From the NCBI RefSeq assembly GCF_000406925.1, contig NZ_KE136348.1:313678-377677 (forward strand): 64,000 nucleotides of DNA, given 5' to 3'. The notes below the pieces were generated by a model. That model saw only the letters and a program-made list of their open reading frames with translations. It was not told the origin of the DNA and did not search any database. The translations under genes and the position numbers were made by a program. This DNA comes from Enterococcus columbae DSM 7374 = ATCC 51263 (GTDB lineage: Bacteria > Bacillota > Bacilli > Lactobacillales > Enterococcaceae). Of this stretch, positions 1 through 9,108 are shown piece by piece; the first letter of the stretch is position 1; each line of letters opens with the position of its first letter.

Positions 1-352
1 CCATTGTCTCCAGCACTTGGGCTAGTTGGTGTACTGCTGCCACTGTCTCCAGTACTTGGGCTAGTCGGCGTGCTACTTCCGTTATCTCCAGTACTTGGGG
101 TGGTTGGTGTACTGCTACCATTGTCTCCAGCACTTGGGCTAGTTGGTGTACTGCTGCCACTGTCTCCAGTGCTTGGGCTAGTCGGTGTGCTGCTGCCACT
201 GTCTCCAGTGCTTGGGCTGGTTGGTGTAGTACCACCATTGTCTTCAGTACTTGGGGTGGTTGGTGTACTGCTGCCACTATCTCCAGTGCTTGGGCTAGTT
301 GGTGTGCTGCTGCCACTATCTCCAGTGCTTGGACTAGTTGGAGACGTTACCG
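1..352. repeat. 39-bp tandem repeats (about nine copies) within a coding region
   Basis: About nine consecutive 39-bp units share the core CCAGTGCTTGGGCTAGTTGG with small differences. The 39-bp period keeps the reading frame and encodes 13 residues per unit. Copy number could change by slippage or recombination without a frameshift. The array probably continues left of the window. Confidence 0.9.
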
Positions 353-920
353 TACCTCCATTATCTTTTGGCACAGTGGTATCTTCACCTTTACTTGGTG
401 TAGGCTCTTCTTTAGCAGGTTCTGTCGGTTGTGTCTCTTGAGTTTTTGCTGGTGCTTGATAAAAGGCAACTCCTTCATCCTTCCAACCAATTGAAACAAG
501 ATAATTTTTCTCAGAAACACTAGAGGTAAAGAAATGACCATCAGCTTTTTTAGTATTTGGATTATACAAACGATAAACTGCTTGACCACCTTTATCTTGG
601 AAATAAAAAGCGACCCCTTCCATTTTCCAACCAATGCGAGTTAATTGCTGTTGCTCCACGGCAGATTGTGTAAAGAAGTGTTCTCCTGAATGAGGATTAT
701 ATAAGCGATAAACAGCTGTCCCACTTTTAGCAGAATCCCCAATAACTCCTTCATATTTCCACCCTAATTTATTTAACAGTTGATATTCATTTTGATCAAC
801 TGTCATCAAATGATCGCCAGTATTTGGATTGTATAAGCGATGAATCGCATCTGCATGCGCAATAGTTGGTATTCCAAACAACCCTAACGCTGCCACTAAA
901 AATAATTTTTTACCCCTCAT
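1..920 (-). CDS. Secreted DUF5648-type surface protein, 3' end beyond the window
   Basis: Reading leftwards from the ATG at 920, the protein starts with a signal peptide (MRGKK, hydrophobic core, AHA-DA cleavage site). Three repeats of the type YRLYNPNTGDH...GWKxEGV follow (roughly residues 27-165), matching the DUF5648 module found in secreted and surface proteins of Gram-positive bacteria. Next comes a charged linker rich in Thr, Glu and Pro, then at least nine 13-residue repeats rich in Ser, Thr, Pro and Gly (SPTSPSTGDSG type). The frame is open to base 1, so the C-terminus, and any LPxTG or other anchor, is not visible. The repeats look like a wall-spanning stalk or a glycosylated linker. 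The function is unknown; adhesion or polysaccharide binding is only an inference. The open plus-strand frame over the repeats is a shadow. Confidence 0.75.
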   Translation of the reverse strand, partial: MRGKKLFLVAALGLFGIPTIAHADAIHRLYNPNTGDHLMTVDQNEYQLLNKLGWKYEGVIGDSAKSGTAVYRLYNPHSGEHFFTQSAVEQQQLTRIGWKMEGVAFYFQDKGGQAVYRLYNPNTKKADGHFFTSSVSEKNYLVSIGWKDEGVAFYQAPAKTQETQPTEPAKEEPTPSKGEDTTVPKDNGGTVTSPTSPSTGDSGSSTPTSPSTGDSGSSTPTTPSTEDNGGTTPTSPSTGDSGSSTPTSPSTGDSGSSTPTSPSAGDNGSSTPTTPSTGDNGSSTPTSPSTGDSGSSTPTSPSAGDN

Positions 921-1148
921 AAAAAACACCTTTCATTATTTTATTTTTAACAAAGGTATTTTAGCATATAAATATAATGAATAAAATATCGTTTTCACAA
1001 AAAATATAATTATATAAGACTATAAAAACAACGTTCAAAAACAATAAATCCACCAACAAAATAAAAAACACATATAAAAAGTTTACATTTTCACTAAAAT
1101 ATAAATTACAATTATTGATATTAAAATAATTTATGACTTGTTGGAAAC

Positions 1149-1199
1149 AAAAAAATTCACGCCTCACTTTCTACATTTCATAGAAAGCAAGCGTGATTT
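1149..1199 (-). terminator. Rho-independent terminator after galU
   Basis: On the minus strand, just after the galU stop, a hairpin pairs ATCACGC with GCGTGAAT. An inner CTTTCTA/TAGAAAG pair lies within it, and a run of T follows. Confidence 0.75.
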
Positions 1200-1218
1200 T
1201 AGCCATTGTTATTTCTGA

Positions 1219-2109
1219 TTATTTCTCATTTGTTGCTTCTAGTTCTTTACCTAGCTCGATAATATAGTCCTTCAATGAATCTTTGACCTCTGGATGCGTC
1301 AAACCGTATTGGATACTTGTCTTTAAGAAACCAAACTTATCACCGACATCAAAGCGTTGACCCTTGAATTGATGAGCAAAGACTCGTTGGGTTTGATTTA
1401 ACGTATCAATCGCATCGGTTAATTGAATCTCACCACCTGCACCAGGCGCTTGATTTTCTAAAATACTGAAAATTTCGGGAGTTAGTAAATAACGACCAAT
1501 AATAGCTAGATTACTTGGTGCTTCTGCTGGCTTTGGTTTTTCCACAAAATTCTTCACGCTGTATAATCCAGATTTCACTTCTTCTTCCGGCGCAATAATC
1601 CCGTACTTATTCGTTTCCTCATGCGGCACTTCCATCACCGCAATCGTGGAAGCATGCGTATCTTCATAATGATCCATCAATTGCTTGGTAAGCGGTGTGG
1701 AATCATACATCAAATCATCCCCAAGCATAACCACAAACGGCTCATTGCCCACAAAGACTTTGGCTTGCAGCACGGCATGCCCTAACCCTTTTGGATGAGA
1801 TTGTCGGATGAAATGCAGATTCACATTGGTTGTTTCTTCAACTAAAGCAAGTAAATCAGACTTGCCTTTTGCTTTTAAGTTTTGTTCTAATTCAATATTG
1901 GCATCAAAGTGATCTTCAATCGGACGTTTTGCCTTACCTGTCACAATCAAAATATCTTCAATTCCAGAAGCCAAGGCCTCTTCAACAATAAATTGAATCG
2001 TTGGTTTATCCACAATCGGCAGCATTTCCTTAGCCATCGCTTTGGTTGCTGGTAAAAAACGAGTCCCCAGCCCGGCTGCTGGAATAATTGCCTTACGTAC
2101 TTTTTTCAT
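1219..2109 (-). CDS. galU: UTP--glucose-1-phosphate uridylyltransferase
   Basis: Makes UDP-glucose from UTP and glucose 1-phosphate in the cytoplasm, the precursor for glycolipids, teichoic acid decoration and the UDP-glucuronate branch encoded at 11.5 kb. The N-terminal nucleotide-binding signature [17 protein letters not shown] is present, followed by [10 protein letters not shown] and the sugar-binding region around VEKP. The length (296 aa) is normal for bacterial GalU. The ATG at 2109 is chosen because AGGAG lies 8 bases before it; a GTG three codons upstream overlaps that ribosome-binding site. A single-gene unit is likely, since a -10 box lies just upstream and a strong terminator follows. 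The retron-bearing island begins just upstream of its promoter. Confidence 0.95.
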   Translation of the reverse strand: MKKVRKAIIPAAGLGTRFLPATKAMAKEMLPIVDKPTIQFIVEEALASGIEDILIVTGKAKRPIEDHFDANIELEQNLKAKGKSDLLALVEETTNVNLHFIRQSHPKGLGHAVLQAKVFVGNEPFVVMLGDDLMYDSTPLTKQLMDHYEDTHASTIAVMEVPHEETNKYGIIAPEEEVKSGLYSVKNFVEKPKPAEAPSNLAIIGRYLLTPEIFSILENQAPGAGGEIQLTDAIDTLNQTQRVFAHQFKGQRFDVGDKFGFLKTSIQYGLTHPEVKDSLKDYIIELGKELEATNEK

Positions 2110-2136
2110 GTCATTCACTCCTAGAGAATACTGTAA

Positions 2137-2181
2137 CGGTTACATTATACATGAAAAATAACTAGGAATATAGTAATTTTC
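2137..2181. repeat. Left copy of a 45-bp imperfect direct repeat flanking the defence island
   Basis: Bases 2137-2181 match 11321-11365 at 37 of 45 positions in the same orientation. The best blocks are TTACATTATA and AAAAATAACTAG followed by AATATAGTA. Both copies contain a minus-strand TATAAT box. It may be a duplicated promoter or a boundary of an inserted segment. Confidence 0.6.
2144..2172 (-). promoter_or_regulatory. Probable galU promoter
   Basis: The minus strand has a perfect TATAAT (bases 2149-2144) about 30 bases before the galU ribosome-binding site; the -35 region is weak. The same promoter block recurs upstream of the small gene at 11296. Confidence 0.55.
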
Positions 2182-2420
2182 ATTATTATAATGATAGGGG
2201 ATAGGAATTATCTGATAAAATTGGTTTGCGAAGGTCATTATGGTTATTGTAATAACATCAAAAAGTGATTGTGAATATAAAAAGACAACTATAGGAAAAA
2301 TTTTATCTTAGTATTATATAGTAACCCCTTATTATTAAGATAATTATCTAATTAAGTAGTTCTTTTAATTCATTTCAAGAAGAGTTATTTATTTTATACA
2401 ATTCTTTTAATCTAGGAAAA
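2182..2420. other. AT-rich gap without a recognised gene
   Basis: No convincing coding region or RNA is seen between the galU promoter and the end of the KAP NTPase gene. The sequence is very AT-rich. Confidence 0.5.
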
Positions 2421-4277
2421 TTAAAAATCTTCTACAAGATTATTTTTAAATTCAGAAATTGTTTCATCTATCGAAAGAATTAATCTATTTTTTATTTGAA
2501 ATTTGACAACTTTACCCAAGTTTTTCGTTTGTAAATCATTTAATAATTTTTCTTTAAATCTCTGTGCAAATTGTAGTTCAGATTGCAAATCAAAAACTAC
2601 TTCATTTTTATATCGTTTTATTTTAAAAGCTAAATCACTCGCCTTGCTTGGTTCTGAATATATATATTGTTCTACTATATCAGGACAATTTACTAATAAC
2701 TTGAAAAATCTTGTAGAATCAGTAAGAGAGAAATATTGCTCATCCAGTAATTTAATTAATTCTTTTTTATCATTGATACCATTTTTATTTAACTTAACTA
2801 AATCCTCATATTCACGAGGATATTGCTTGGCAAAATTTTCATATGCAAAACTAAAGGATTTATTAATAACAAAATCTAACTCCCTACATTTAGACGCTGC
2901 AATTGGATAAATTATACCCATATAGTTGTTATCTTCTAACATAAGCAAATCATGTTGCTCAAAAAATTTAAATAAACAGGCTAGATTTAATATTGTTTCA
3001 AAAGGAAGACTATTCAATTTTTGGAAATTTAATATTTGGTTCTGTTTTATTTTAAAATCATAGTCAGTTAATTTTTCAAAATTTTCCAGTTCTTTAATAT
3101 CATCATTTAATAAAAAAGTATTTTGCCATTCTGTAACATAATTATTTTCCTCATACACTCCTGTAAAAATGTATTGATTGATAGATTGATGATAAAAAAT
3201 ATAATCATTGAAATTTGAATTGTTTGTTTTATGATATCTATCAATAATCAGCTCAACTTTTCTTTTTTCTTGTTTTTTTAATGGGATATAGAGAAAATTC
3301 CTGGTTTTACATATTCTTTGTAGACCATTCAACTCATTTTTGAACAGTCTTCCCACCTTTATTTCGTTCGTAATTACAAATATATTCAAAAATAAGCTTT
3401 TTTTAATTTTTGTTTTTTGATTATTTTCCAACAAACCAATATTCCTTGAAAGCCTTTGTGTTAAATAACTAAAATCTTCTAAAACACATTGTAAAGTCCT
3501 AAGATTTATACTTTTTCCATAGTTCGTAGATTCAAACAAACTTAAAACTGAAATAATCCAGTCAGAATATTTTTCAAAAAATTCATTGCCATGCGATTCA
3601 AGTATTTCCTTTATAGTGAGCATATCTATCTTAAATTCAATGGTTTTTCCAATAATTTTTTCCTTCATATTAAAATAAGAATTATTATTAGAATAATAGT
3701 CATTATCATTTTTACTCGAGTCATTGACAACATCCATTAATACAGATTCATTAGAAATAATAATTACCTTGCTAGATAATCTTTCTAGTAATTCATTTTG
3801 AATAAATCCTAATAAATCACGTATATCGATTTTGTCACTGACTCGTTCCAAGTCATCAATCAAAAAGACTAATGGTAACTCATTTTGATCATACATTGAA
3901 TCTTGATATACAGAAAATCCTAACTCAGCTGCCTGAAATAAAAATTTGATTTTCTTATCAAATTCAGATAGTGCTTTTATCTTTCCATATTTAGTTCTAT
4001 ATTTTTTAAATTTTGATGTCGGTAAAATAGCGTACTGTTTTTGCATAATTTCTATGCTCAAATCTTTTTTTATTTTATCTATATCATCATATCCATATAA
4101 TGAAAAATAAATAGCAGCATACTTTTTCTCATTTAAAAATGTTAACAATTTATTCTGTATATAGAAAGTCTTTCCTATCCCCCATGGTCCGTCAATTTGA
4201 AAGGCCAATTTATCATTTTGTTCTAAATAGCATTCAACAGCCTCAATTATTCTATCTTTTCTACACTCTGTTATCAT
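2421..4277 (-). CDS. KAP-family P-loop NTPase
   Basis: A 618-aa protein with Walker A GPWGIGKT at residues 30-37 and Walker B LVFLIDDLERV near residue 141. Both lie early in the chain and are separated by a KAP-type insert. The remainder is helical, rich in Lys, Asn and Phe, and matches nothing I recognise. No obvious transmembrane pair is seen, though many KAP proteins have one. KAP NTPases occur as lone ATPases in mobile and defence islands, and an anti-phage role is an inference from that and from the retron next door. An AGGAGG lies 14 bases before the ATG, an unusually wide gap. The gene is AT-rich like the retron genes and is separated from them by an IS66 remnant. Confidence 0.7.
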   Translation of the reverse strand: MITECRKDRIIEAVECYLEQNDKLAFQIDGPWGIGKTFYIQNKLLTFLNEKKYAAIYFSLYGYDDIDKIKKDLSIEIMQKQYAILPTSKFKKYRTKYGKIKALSEFDKKIKFLFQAAELGFSVYQDSMYDQNELPLVFLIDDLERVSDKIDIRDLLGFIQNELLERLSSKVIIISNESVLMDVVNDSSKNDNDYYSNNNSYFNMKEKIIGKTIEFKIDMLTIKEILESHGNEFFEKYSDWIISVLSLFESTNYGKSINLRTLQCVLEDFSYLTQRLSRNIGLLENNQKTKIKKSLFLNIFVITNEIKVGRLFKNELNGLQRICKTRNFLYIPLKKQEKRKVELIIDRYHKTNNSNFNDYIFYHQSINQYIFTGVYEENNYVTEWQNTFLLNDDIKELENFEKLTDYDFKIKQNQILNFQKLNSLPFETILNLACLFKFFEQHDLLMLEDNNYMGIIYPIAASKCRELDFVINKSFSFAYENFAKQYPREYEDLVKLNKNGINDKKELIKLLDEQYFSLTDSTRFFKLLVNCPDIVEQYIYSEPSKASDLAFKIKRYKNEVVFDLQSELQFAQRFKEKLLNDLQTKNLGKVVKFQIKNRLILSIDETISEFKNNLVEDF

Positions 4278-4409
4278 ATCTAATATTTTACCCTCCTAAT
4301 CAAAAACATTAATTATGAATATTGATTAATTATTGAACCATTATAATTAAATAATCCTCCTCTAGAAAACCTCATTATATTGGACTTTTATCCGATGCAT
4401 ATTCCCAAC
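4278..4409. other. Short AT-rich spacer
   Basis: Contains the ribosome-binding site and probably the promoter of the KAP gene. No other feature was seen. Confidence 0.4.
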
Positions 4410-4735
4410 CTTTTCGTAAATCCGTTTTCCCACAAACAATGTAGGCAAGCCCCAGATCACTTAAGTTTAGTCCCATAAGCGAGCACCTTCTCTAAAATTT
4501 CATTTCGTTGAGTTGCATCAAGTAATGAGAAAAAGCTGAGCTCAATCGCTCCTACTTTACAATGAAGAAATCTCTCGTTTGGGATTCCTTGTTTGAAGTA
4601 TTGCGTGTCTATTTTGGGTATCTCTAGAGGGACAATGGGTTGTTTCATCATGAAAATTCTCCAATCTTCTGTTTGAATACAGTATAACTGGAGGACTAGA
4701 TAGATGCGATACACCTCGTTATTGGACGCTTACAT
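4410..4735 (-). mobile_element. IS66-family remnant (tnpA and the start of tnpB)
   Basis: Closely similar to the tnpB start, tnpA and right end of the IS66 element at 18484-18808, including the terminal ATTGGACGCTTAC. The element is cut off after the first 23 or so codons of tnpB, and tnpC is missing. CGCTTACA recurs near 4745 and again near 4808 as part of ATTGGGCGCTTAC, which suggests further IS66-type ends and local rearrangement between the KAP gene and the retron. Confidence 0.8.
4457..4651 (-). pseudogene. IS66 accessory protein TnpA in a dead element
   Basis: A 64-codon reading frame starting MMKQPIVPLEIP that is still open and similar to the TnpA frame at 18531-18725. The rest of its element is missing, so it is unlikely to act in transposition. 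The start follows the same ribosome-binding site layout as the intact copy. Confidence 0.65.
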
Positions 4736-4755
4736 CCTATCCAACGCTTACAAAA

Positions 4756-4790
4756 GAATCTCCAGAGTCGAGTGACTTTGGAGATTTTTA
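4756..4790 (-). terminator. Terminator downstream of the retron operon
   Basis: AATCTCC pairs with GGAGATT, with an inner AGTC/GACT pair. On the minus strand this follows the helicase stop, with TTCTTTT after the stem. The plus strand also has a short T run, so it may work both ways. Confidence 0.6.
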
Positions 4791-4820
4791 ATATACCTCA
4801 TTATTGGGCGCTTACAGATA

Positions 4821-6869
4821 TCATAGAACCGAAACATTTTCTTTACCAAATATTTCCTCAATATTTCCTCTGATATTCTCTATGCTGTTGGTTTCATAAA
4901 TCACAGTTAAATTTTTCCTTGCTCTGGAACAAGAAACATATAATAAGTTACGAATCTCCTCAAACACTTTGTCATCATTATTTCTACTATTTCTATAATT
5001 TTCAAAAAAATATTTAAAATAGTTACTTTTGCGTGCAAAATGGTCATTCAAAACAACAATAACATTGTCGAATTCTAATCCTTTAGATCCATGTAAAGTA
5101 TAATATTGAAAGACTTCATCTTTATGTACATCATGAATATAGTTATACCAATTCATAAACTCTGCAAAAGGAAGTTCAAAAAACTCCTCCGTTGCTTCAT
5201 CTTCTTCAAGCTCTTCATCATTATTGATATATCTTCTAAAAGAAGAATTAATCTCGAGAAAAATGTCTTCCTCTGTAAATCCAACTATATTATTCTTATC
5301 ATCAAATAATGAAAAAATATTTGCTATAATTATTTTACCTTTTAATTTACAATTTATTTTTACAATTACTTCTTTTATTACTTCCTTAAAAGACTTATTC
5401 TCTATCACTATATCTTGAAAACATTGATACATTTCAAAAAAATCTACTAGATTCATTTTTCTGCTATATCCTTCATAATACTTTAAAACATCTCTCAAAA
5501 AAACGTTAGGTCTTGTTATTGTATTAATAAAATCAATAAAATTATGAATATTTCTAAAAAATGGATCTATTCTAGTTAAATCTTTATTAAATAATTGTTC
5601 ATTAATCTTGTTCCAAAATCTTCCCTTGAAACGATTAATATTTTTAAAAAAATTATATAAAGCATTAAAATCATTATACTTGGCTATATATTCATTTTTT
5701 GTAATCAAAACAGCAGTATTCTCTTCGGTATCATTCTTAATATATGTACAATTTAAAAAATTATTTAAATCAAATCTTTCACAATAATAAAATCTTACTC
5801 TACCTGCATCTAACTCATCTAACTGACTATTTTGAATTAAATTATCATTTCTAATTTTATTTATCACATTAACTATATTTTTACCTGAACGATAATTATA
5901 CAAACTCTGTATATTCTCTAATTGTGCGATATTAAAATCAGCATTAATTTGCGTACTGTAAATTTTCTGTGATGAATCACCAAAAAAACCTAATAAAAAA
6001 TTTTTTTCTTTATCAATGGCTTGCGTATTATCAAAAAAACTAAAAAATAAATCAATGACATAATCACTTGCATCTTGATACTCGTCAATAAATATATATG
6101 GATATTTATCATAAATTATTTTTTGTAAAATAGGAAATTCTCGAATGATCTTACTAGCATACTCCAAAAGTGTTTGATGGCTTATTTGAAATTTCACTAA
6201 ATTATCTATATTTTTATTTGAAACATAGCGTATAACAATATTTTTATCATGGATGATATCATATTGTAGTGCTTTTTCATAACTTATTAACTTATTTAAG
6301 CTATTAATTAATTTTTTGAAAGTTTTAACATTAGTTAAATACCTTTTTGTCCAAGCAAATCTACCCATTATCTTTCTAAAATCATTTGCATTTTCTAAAT
6401 AGTGTCTATTATACTTATCAAGAAATCCTTCGTCAGAACTATTTTTGATGAATGATTTTAATTGCTCAAATTCCTTATCATCAGTAACTAGCGAAAAAAT
6501 AAAATTTTTTTCTTGTTGTATTCTTTCTTCTAATTTTAGTATGTGTTGTTTCTTTAGTAAATATTGTTGTTGTTGAATAAATTCCCAAATAAAACTATGA
6601 ATAGTTGCTATTTTTACAGAAGAATTTTTACCCAAACGATTTTTAATTTCATCTTTAGCTATATTGGTATAAGTAATACACAATATTCTTTGATTTCTTG
6701 ATTTCAATAGATTACCTTTTTTAGACAAAATATATTCAATAGCCCTTTGCATGGTTGTAGTCTTTCCTGCCCCTGCTCCGGCTTTAAAACAAAAACTCTT
6801 ACCTGTATCTATACAGTTTTCTATTGTTTCTAATGAATAGTTTTGATTTGATTTTTGATTTATGTTCAT
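4821..6869 (-). CDS. UvrD/Rep-type superfamily 1 helicase, third gene of the retron operon
   Basis: A 682-aa SF1A helicase. Walker A is GAGAGKTT (residues 31-38), motif Ia region CITYTN, motif II DEYQD near 265, motif III GDSSQKIY, motif V HGSKGLEF near 595 and motif VI YVSCSRAR. All key motifs are intact, so ATP-driven movement on DNA is expected. The ATG lies three bases after the nuclease stop, so the two are almost certainly translated together. This nuclease-helicase arrangement recalls Gabija (GajA with GajB), but here a retron reverse transcriptase and its RNA stand at the head of the operon. A role in recognising or processing phage DNA with the nuclease is inferred. The ancestral partner set is uncertain. 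Confidence 0.85.
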   Translation of the reverse strand: MNINQKSNQNYSLETIENCIDTGKSFCFKAGAGAGKTTTMQRAIEYILSKKGNLLKSRNQRILCITYTNIAKDEIKNRLGKNSSVKIATIHSFIWEFIQQQQYLLKKQHILKLEERIQQEKNFIFSLVTDDKEFEQLKSFIKNSSDEGFLDKYNRHYLENANDFRKIMGRFAWTKRYLTNVKTFKKLINSLNKLISYEKALQYDIIHDKNIVIRYVSNKNIDNLVKFQISHQTLLEYASKIIREFPILQKIIYDKYPYIFIDEYQDASDYVIDLFFSFFDNTQAIDKEKNFLLGFFGDSSQKIYSTQINADFNIAQLENIQSLYNYRSGKNIVNVINKIRNDNLIQNSQLDELDAGRVRFYYCERFDLNNFLNCTYIKNDTEENTAVLITKNEYIAKYNDFNALYNFFKNINRFKGRFWNKINEQLFNKDLTRIDPFFRNIHNFIDFINTITRPNVFLRDVLKYYEGYSRKMNLVDFFEMYQCFQDIVIENKSFKEVIKEVIVKINCKLKGKIIIANIFSLFDDKNNIVGFTEEDIFLEINSSFRRYINNDEELEEDEATEEFFELPFAEFMNWYNYIHDVHKDEVFQYYTLHGSKGLEFDNVIVVLNDHFARKSNYFKYFFENYRNSRNNDDKVFEEIRNLLYVSCSRARKNLTVIYETNSIENIRGNIEEIFGKENVSVL

Positions 6870-6872
6870 TTC

Positions 6873-9065
6873 CTACTCGTCCTTAAAACCAAGTTCTTCT
6901 AATCCTTTTTTTATATAAATAGGGATTTTAAGCCTAAATTCACTATCGGTACTTAAAAAGAGAATCATGTTCAAAGCAAATTCTCTTTTTTTAGAAGCTA
7001 ATTTTATTTGTATTTCTCTTGAATGATTCTTAATATTCCCCTTGTATAACTCCTTATCTTTAGGAAGGATTTTAGATAAAATTTTTATTAAGGAATTTTT
7101 ATTTTCCTCACAATTTGATAAAATAATTGCCTCTTCAAAACTTGTTGCATACTTACCATTTATCTTTCCTTGTGAATATACAGATATATTATTTAGTGGA
7201 AAAAATATATAATCCTTAGATTCCTCACTTCCTATCCTATCCTCATTAATATGTTTTTTATCATAACTACTATAAAATGTTTTTAAACTAGAATTTGTAG
7301 AATGCATTTCTAAATCTACAAGGCTATCATCAAGATTACTACTTAAGATATTATTTTTTCCAATATCTTTTTTTATATCCAAATCAGTATATATAATTGA
7401 TTTAATACCCAATAATTTAAGTAATGATGAAAACAAATGGGCATATGCCCCTCCTACTACAAATACTTTGATATGAAGCTTAGATAATTGATCATCTTTG
7501 CTTATTAAATATTTTATGTACATTTCTTCAGTAGAACCTTCAACAAAAATAACTGCATCTGCAAAAAATATATCGATAAGCTCTAATGAAACATATTTTG
7601 CAATATATTTTCTCATCTTCACATTATCAATCTCCAAATTATCTGTTCTTTTCTTCCTAAGTTCCTCTTGTAATTCTTCATTGTATAAATTTATTATTTG
7701 TTTAAAACTTTTAGTATCGTCTTCGTTCTCAAATATTTTATTCCGTCCACTTCTAACATATACTATATTATTAAAGGAGTTTTCTGAACTAATCTTACTG
7801 CTTAAAATATAAGATGAGTGTGTTGTGATAACAATCTGAAAAGATTTTTTTAATTCAGTATTACCAATTAATTTATCCATTGCACTGGAAATATTTCTAA
7901 TAAACAATTCTTGCATTTGTGGATGCATAAAAGTTTCGGGCTCTTCTATACAAAGAATATTAATTGAGCTGTTCAGTTTTTCTTTATCATACATATGAAT
8001 GTAATCAACTATATTTGCAATGATTACCATTAAATTTGTATATCCCATGCCAAACTGACTCTCAGGAATATAGCTATTATCTTCAACATATTCATAAAGT
8101 ATCCCATCCGATAAAAGTTTTTCGATTGTGACATTGGGCTGTAAATTCATTTCCAAATTTTTAGCTGATTCAATACTACTTACAGCTTCTTGTATCTTTT
8201 CTTTGATTTTCTTATTTGCAATTGTATTGAGTTGAGAATTAATCTCAATTATAAAATTATCAATCTTCTCTAATAAATTTTCACTATTCTCATGCTGATT
8301 TTCTGAAGAAGAGTGTTCCATTCTTAGCTTTTTTATGTACGCTTGAACAATTTTATTATATGCTTTAGATAATACTTCATCAGATTTAACTGTATTTGCA
8401 GCAATTGTTTTAACATTAAATAGCGAACTTAATGAAAAATTCTTAACCTTAGTATCTGAACCATCTGGATAAACATTCAATGCATAATGATCTCCATTTA
8501 ATAATTTGACAAACTCTCGAAAAAATTCTTGTTTCCCCTTTTTTTCTTTAGCTTTAGCGGACTTTAGTACTAATTTATCAAGATTATTTTTAAACGCTTT
8601 TTCATCTACCAACTCATATTTGAATTTTATTTTGATATCCATATTTTCCAGATTGGTATTTTCATTGATAACCAAAACATCAAAAAAATTAGCATAAATA
8701 TTCTCATTTTTATCTTCAACACCTATTGTGAGGATAAATTCTATTTCTGGAGTCGCTTCAATATTTAAAGATTGCTCATTTATCGCAGCTTTATACACAT
8801 TGTTGTCAAACCATGATTTAATATATTGATAATTAAAATCATTTGGCGCAAAGACTGATCGACTTCCACTTTTTAATTTCTCTAATTTAGATAACAATGT
8901 AATAATAGTACTTTTGCCAGAATTATTTGCACCAACAATCAACGTAGAATTATTGGATAAGTATTCTTTTATATTTTCTTTACAAGAACTATGAGCAAAA
9001 AATATATTTTCCCCACTATCTCCATATTTCCGATAGTTTCTTACGCTTAAACTCTTTAAATACAC
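6873..9065 (-). CDS. OLD-family ATP-dependent nuclease (ABC ATPase plus TOPRIM), probable retron effector
   Basis: The N-terminal ABC-type ATPase has Walker A GANNSGKST at about residues 45-53, a signature region around QFGMGYTN, Walker B LCIEEPETF near 372 and the switch ITTHSS. A C-terminal TOPRIM domain has the conserved Glu in FVEGSTEE near 506 and the metal-binding TDLD near 558. This is the architecture of OLD nucleases, of GajA, and of the effector of Retron-Eco8. The GTG at 9065 is preferred because GGGGAG lies 9 bases before it; an in-frame TTG at 9089 precedes that site. The gene follows the reverse transcriptase directly. Inferred role: a nuclease held inactive by the retron RT-msDNA and released on infection. 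Confidence 0.85.
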   Translation of the reverse strand: MYLKSLSVRNYRKYGDSGENIFFAHSSCKENIKEYLSNNSTLIVGANNSGKSTIITLLSKLEKLKSGSRSVFAPNDFNYQYIKSWFDNNVYKAAINEQSLNIEATPEIEFILTIGVEDKNENIYANFFDVLVINENTNLENMDIKIKFKYELVDEKAFKNNLDKLVLKSAKAKEKKGKQEFFREFVKLLNGDHYALNVYPDGSDTKVKNFSLSSLFNVKTIAANTVKSDEVLSKAYNKIVQAYIKKLRMEHSSSENQHENSENLLEKIDNFIIEINSQLNTIANKKIKEKIQEAVSSIESAKNLEMNLQPNVTIEKLLSDGILYEYVEDNSYIPESQFGMGYTNLMVIIANIVDYIHMYDKEKLNSSINILCIEEPETFMHPQMQELFIRNISSAMDKLIGNTELKKSFQIVITTHSSYILSSKISSENSFNNIVYVRSGRNKIFENEDDTKSFKQIINLYNEELQEELRKKRTDNLEIDNVKMRKYIAKYVSLELIDIFFADAVIFVEGSTEEMYIKYLISKDDQLSKLHIKVFVVGGAYAHLFSSLLKLLGIKSIIYTDLDIKKDIGKNNILSSNLDDSLVDLEMHSTNSSLKTFYSSYDKKHINEDRIGSEESKDYIFFPLNNISVYSQGKINGKYATSFEEAIILSNCEENKNSLIKILSKILPKDKELYKGNIKNHSREIQIKLASKKREFALNMILFLSTDSEFRLKIPIYIKKGLEELGFKDE

Positions 9066-9091
9066 GTATAACAACTCCCCTACAATCAAAA

Positions 9092-9108
9092 AACAATTTC
9101 AAATTGTT
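9092..9108 (-). promoter_or_regulatory. AT-rich palindrome with T run between RT and nuclease genes
   Basis: The palindrome AACAATTTGAAATTGTT overlaps the RT stop and is followed on the minus strand by six T. It resembles a weak attenuator that could lower effector expression relative to RT. The stem is short and all A/T except for one pair. Confidence 0.3.

Noticed and set aside
1-352. CRISPR-like array
   Set aside because: Units are contiguous 39-bp coding repeats without spacers.
4-441. 145-codon plus-strand frame of Leu/Val/Pro/Gly repeats
   Set aside because: Mirror of the in-frame repeats of the minus-strand surface protein; no start site or family support.
961-1167. 68-codon minus-strand frame in the gap after galU
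   Set aside because: Very AT-rich, Phe/Asn/Tyr-heavy, no ribosome-binding site, and it overlaps the galU terminator.
4821-9065. Plain Gabija (GajA-GajB) system
   Set aside because: The two genes match in domain type, but a retron RT and msr-msd RNA head the same operon, so a retron with an OLD effector is the better description. Gabija ancestry stays possible.
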